5,473 nt of DNA from Bacteroidales bacterium UBA7569 (lineage in GTDB: Bacteria; Bacteroidota; Bacteroidia; Bacteroidales; Paludibacteraceae): positions 1-5,473 of the forward strand of contig DLLF01000023.1 in the NCBI GenBank assembly GCA_002477945.1, written 5' to 3'. Shown here piece by piece: positions 4,558 through 5,473 of the stretch. The number at the start of each line of letters is the position of its first letter. Within the stretch, counting starts at the first letter, position 1. Both the position numbers and the translations under genes were made by a program. Under the pieces are notes generated by a model. That model saw only the letters and a program-made list of their open reading frames with translations, searched no databases and was not told the DNA's origin.

Positions 4558-5315
4558 TTTCGCAGTTGTATCATTCTCCATTCGCCACGCTGACGGGTGG
4601 CGATGTGTGTCAGTCCCATTTGCACGGCGGCATCTGTCAGTATCGGCACGTCTGTGTCGTAGAATCCACTGAGCCATATTTCGCCATGTTTCGCGGTATA
4701 GCGGGCATAGGCGGGCAGTTGGGAAAGCAATATGTTGCGGTGAATGTTCGCAAGAATTAGGTCATATTCGCCTGTGGGGGGCGTGTCGCCTTGGCGAATA
4801 TCCATGCAGACACCGTTTTGCACAGCGTTTTCCTGCGCGTTGCGTACACTTTGTTCGTCAATATCCACCGCGATTACGTGCGTAGCCCCGCACTTGGCTG
4901 CCATGATACCCAGTACACCCGTGCCGCAACCCATATCCAAGACATACGCGAAACGCCCCTTGTTCTCCACCAAGGCATCGACCATCATAGAGGTGGTCTC
5001 GTGGTGCCCTGCGCCAAAGGCACAGCGTGGTGTAATACGTACATCCATAGGCAGTTGCTCCACCCCGTGTCCGGCTTCCCATGTGGCGTTCCAATCCTCA
5101 TCGGGGCAGTCCTCAAAGGATAGGAGTCGGACGCCTTCGGTACCCAGAATCAACGCCTCAACCTCCGCGCGGTGAGCACGGAGGAGTGCGGTCGGGATAT
5201 AGGCATTGTCGCCATCGAATGCGTCAAAGCCCGCGTCACATAACGCCTGCTCAAAGAGGTCCTGTTGCCATGGTTCGGCAAAGGAATACGCAAGGTGCGC
5301 TACGGAATACTGCAT
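4554..5315 (-). CDS. prmA: Ribosomal protein L11 methyltransferase PrmA
   Basis: A 253-residue SAM-dependent methyltransferase predicted to trimethylate ribosomal protein L11. The N-terminal substrate-recognition part (about 1-65) is followed by DWNATWE (74-80), typical of the family, and AFGAGHHETT (99-108), matching the PrmA FGTGxHxTT signature with Ala for Thr. The Rossmann fold shows SAM motif I DMGCGTG (127-133), the acidic DID (151-153) after strand 2 and LANI (188-191) in place of the NPPY-like motif. The protein is somewhat shorter than many PrmA proteins, as expected for the compact Bacteroidota form. The ATG at 5315 is 8 bp after the nitroreductase stop, and the TGA overlaps the mnmE ATG by 4 bp, so the three genes are probably co-transcribed and prmA-mnmE translationally coupled. 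No internal promoter was seen. Confidence 0.93.
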   Translation of the reverse strand: MQYSVAHLAYSFAEPWQQDLFEQALCDAGFDAFDGDNAYIPTALLRAHRAEVEALILGTEGVRLLSFEDCPDEDWNATWEAGHGVEQLPMDVRITPRCAFGAGHHETTSMMVDALVENKGRFAYVLDMGCGTGVLGIMAAKCGATHVIAVDIDEQSVRNAQENAVQNGVCMDIRQGDTPPTGEYDLILANIHRNILLSQLPAYARYTAKHGEIWLSGFYDTDVPILTDAAVQMGLTHIATRQRGEWRMIQLRK

Positions 5316-5323
5316 GGTGAGGG

Positions 5324-5473
5324 TTACCAGCGGTTGTAGTGAATGTTCTCTTCCTTGAACTTGTCTTTTACAGCCGTTTTCTCATTGGGAACGCCCACCG
5401 GAACAATGCACATCGGGATGATATGTTCGGGCAGACCCAACATGGCTTGTACCTCAGGGGTGCGCTCGGAACT
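5324..5473 (-). CDS. Nitroreductase-family protein, C-terminal fragment
   Basis: The last 49 codons of a minus-strand gene whose 5' part lies beyond the right edge; it ends with TAA at 5326-5324. The visible peptide includes MLGLPEHIIPMCIVPVG, then a PNEK motif and the ending KFKEENIHYNRW. This is the typical C-terminus of short FMN-dependent nitroreductase-like proteins in Bacteroidales (LGLPE..IP..IVPVGYP.E and a terminal ENIHYNRW-like tail). These are NAD(P)H-linked flavoproteins; the substrate is unknown and the flavin-binding part is not in the window. It is the first visible gene of the operon with prmA and mnmE, and the operon promoter lies outside the window. Confidence 0.85.
   Translation of the reverse strand, partial: SSERTPEVQAMLGLPEHIIPMCIVPVGVPNEKTAVKDKFKEENIHYNRW

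Noticed and set aside
4558..4677. Upstream extension of mnmE to an ATG at 4677 (484 residues)
   Set aside because: The extra 40 residues lie inside prmA, are Arg/His-rich and do not resemble MnmE. MnmE homology begins at MSTICAISTPYG, and the ATG at 4557 overlaps the prmA stop as ATGA.
4744..5175. 143-codon plus-strand open frame
   Set aside because: It is antisense to the clearly conserved prmA. Its Ser/Arg/Pro-rich translation is what a GC-rich shadow frame gives, and no promoter precedes it.
1..5473. CRISPR array, tRNA or rRNA gene
   Set aside because: No regularly spaced repeats, no cloverleaf with a TTCRA loop and no rRNA-like conserved stretches were found on reading both strands.

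Overview
This window looks like the junction between a Bacteroidales (Bacteroidota) chromosome and the end of an integrative genomic island. The lineage call rests on three things: Bacteroides-type promoters (TTTG, a 19-20 bp spacer, then TAnnTTTG), most starts lacking a Shine-Dalgarno sequence, and the type of the integrase, nitroreductase and MnmE sequences. Species cannot be named.

Chromosomal side (about 3223-5473, minus strand). This is a tight, visibly GC-richer operon read right to left. It holds the C-terminus of a nitroreductase-family protein, then prmA (ribosomal protein L11 methyltransferase), then mnmE (tRNA wobble-uridine modification GTPase). Only 8 bp separate the nitroreductase stop from the prmA start. 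The prmA stop and the mnmE start overlap as ATGA, which sets the mnmE start at 4557 and gives a 444-residue protein.

Island side (about 1-3222, visibly AT-richer). Immediately downstream of mnmE is a tyrosine recombinase gene (1851-3008, minus). It has a clear promoter, three iterated 14-bp repeats over its promoter and leader, and a perfect 9-nt Shine-Dalgarno, which is unusual for this phylum. Converging on it is a two-gene plus-strand operon joined by ATGA: a helix-turn-helix regulator with a C-terminal coiled coil (356-739) and an Mrr-type, probably modification-dependent, restriction endonuclease (736-1644). A hairpin terminator at 1793-1832 separates the two units. Left of the regulator, a divergent gene runs off the window; its promoter and that of the regulator face each other, so the two leaders overlap antisense.

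Interpretation. The integrase probably used the conserved 3' end of mnmE as its chromosomal target, as Salmonella genomic island 1 does with trmE/mnmE. The regulator-Mrr pair would be defence cargo of that island. No second copy of the predicted attachment core occurs in the window, so the far end of the island would lie to the left. The families are all known. The less expected parts are the site choice in this phylum, the integrase control region, and the regulator-Mrr cassette with its overlapping promoters.
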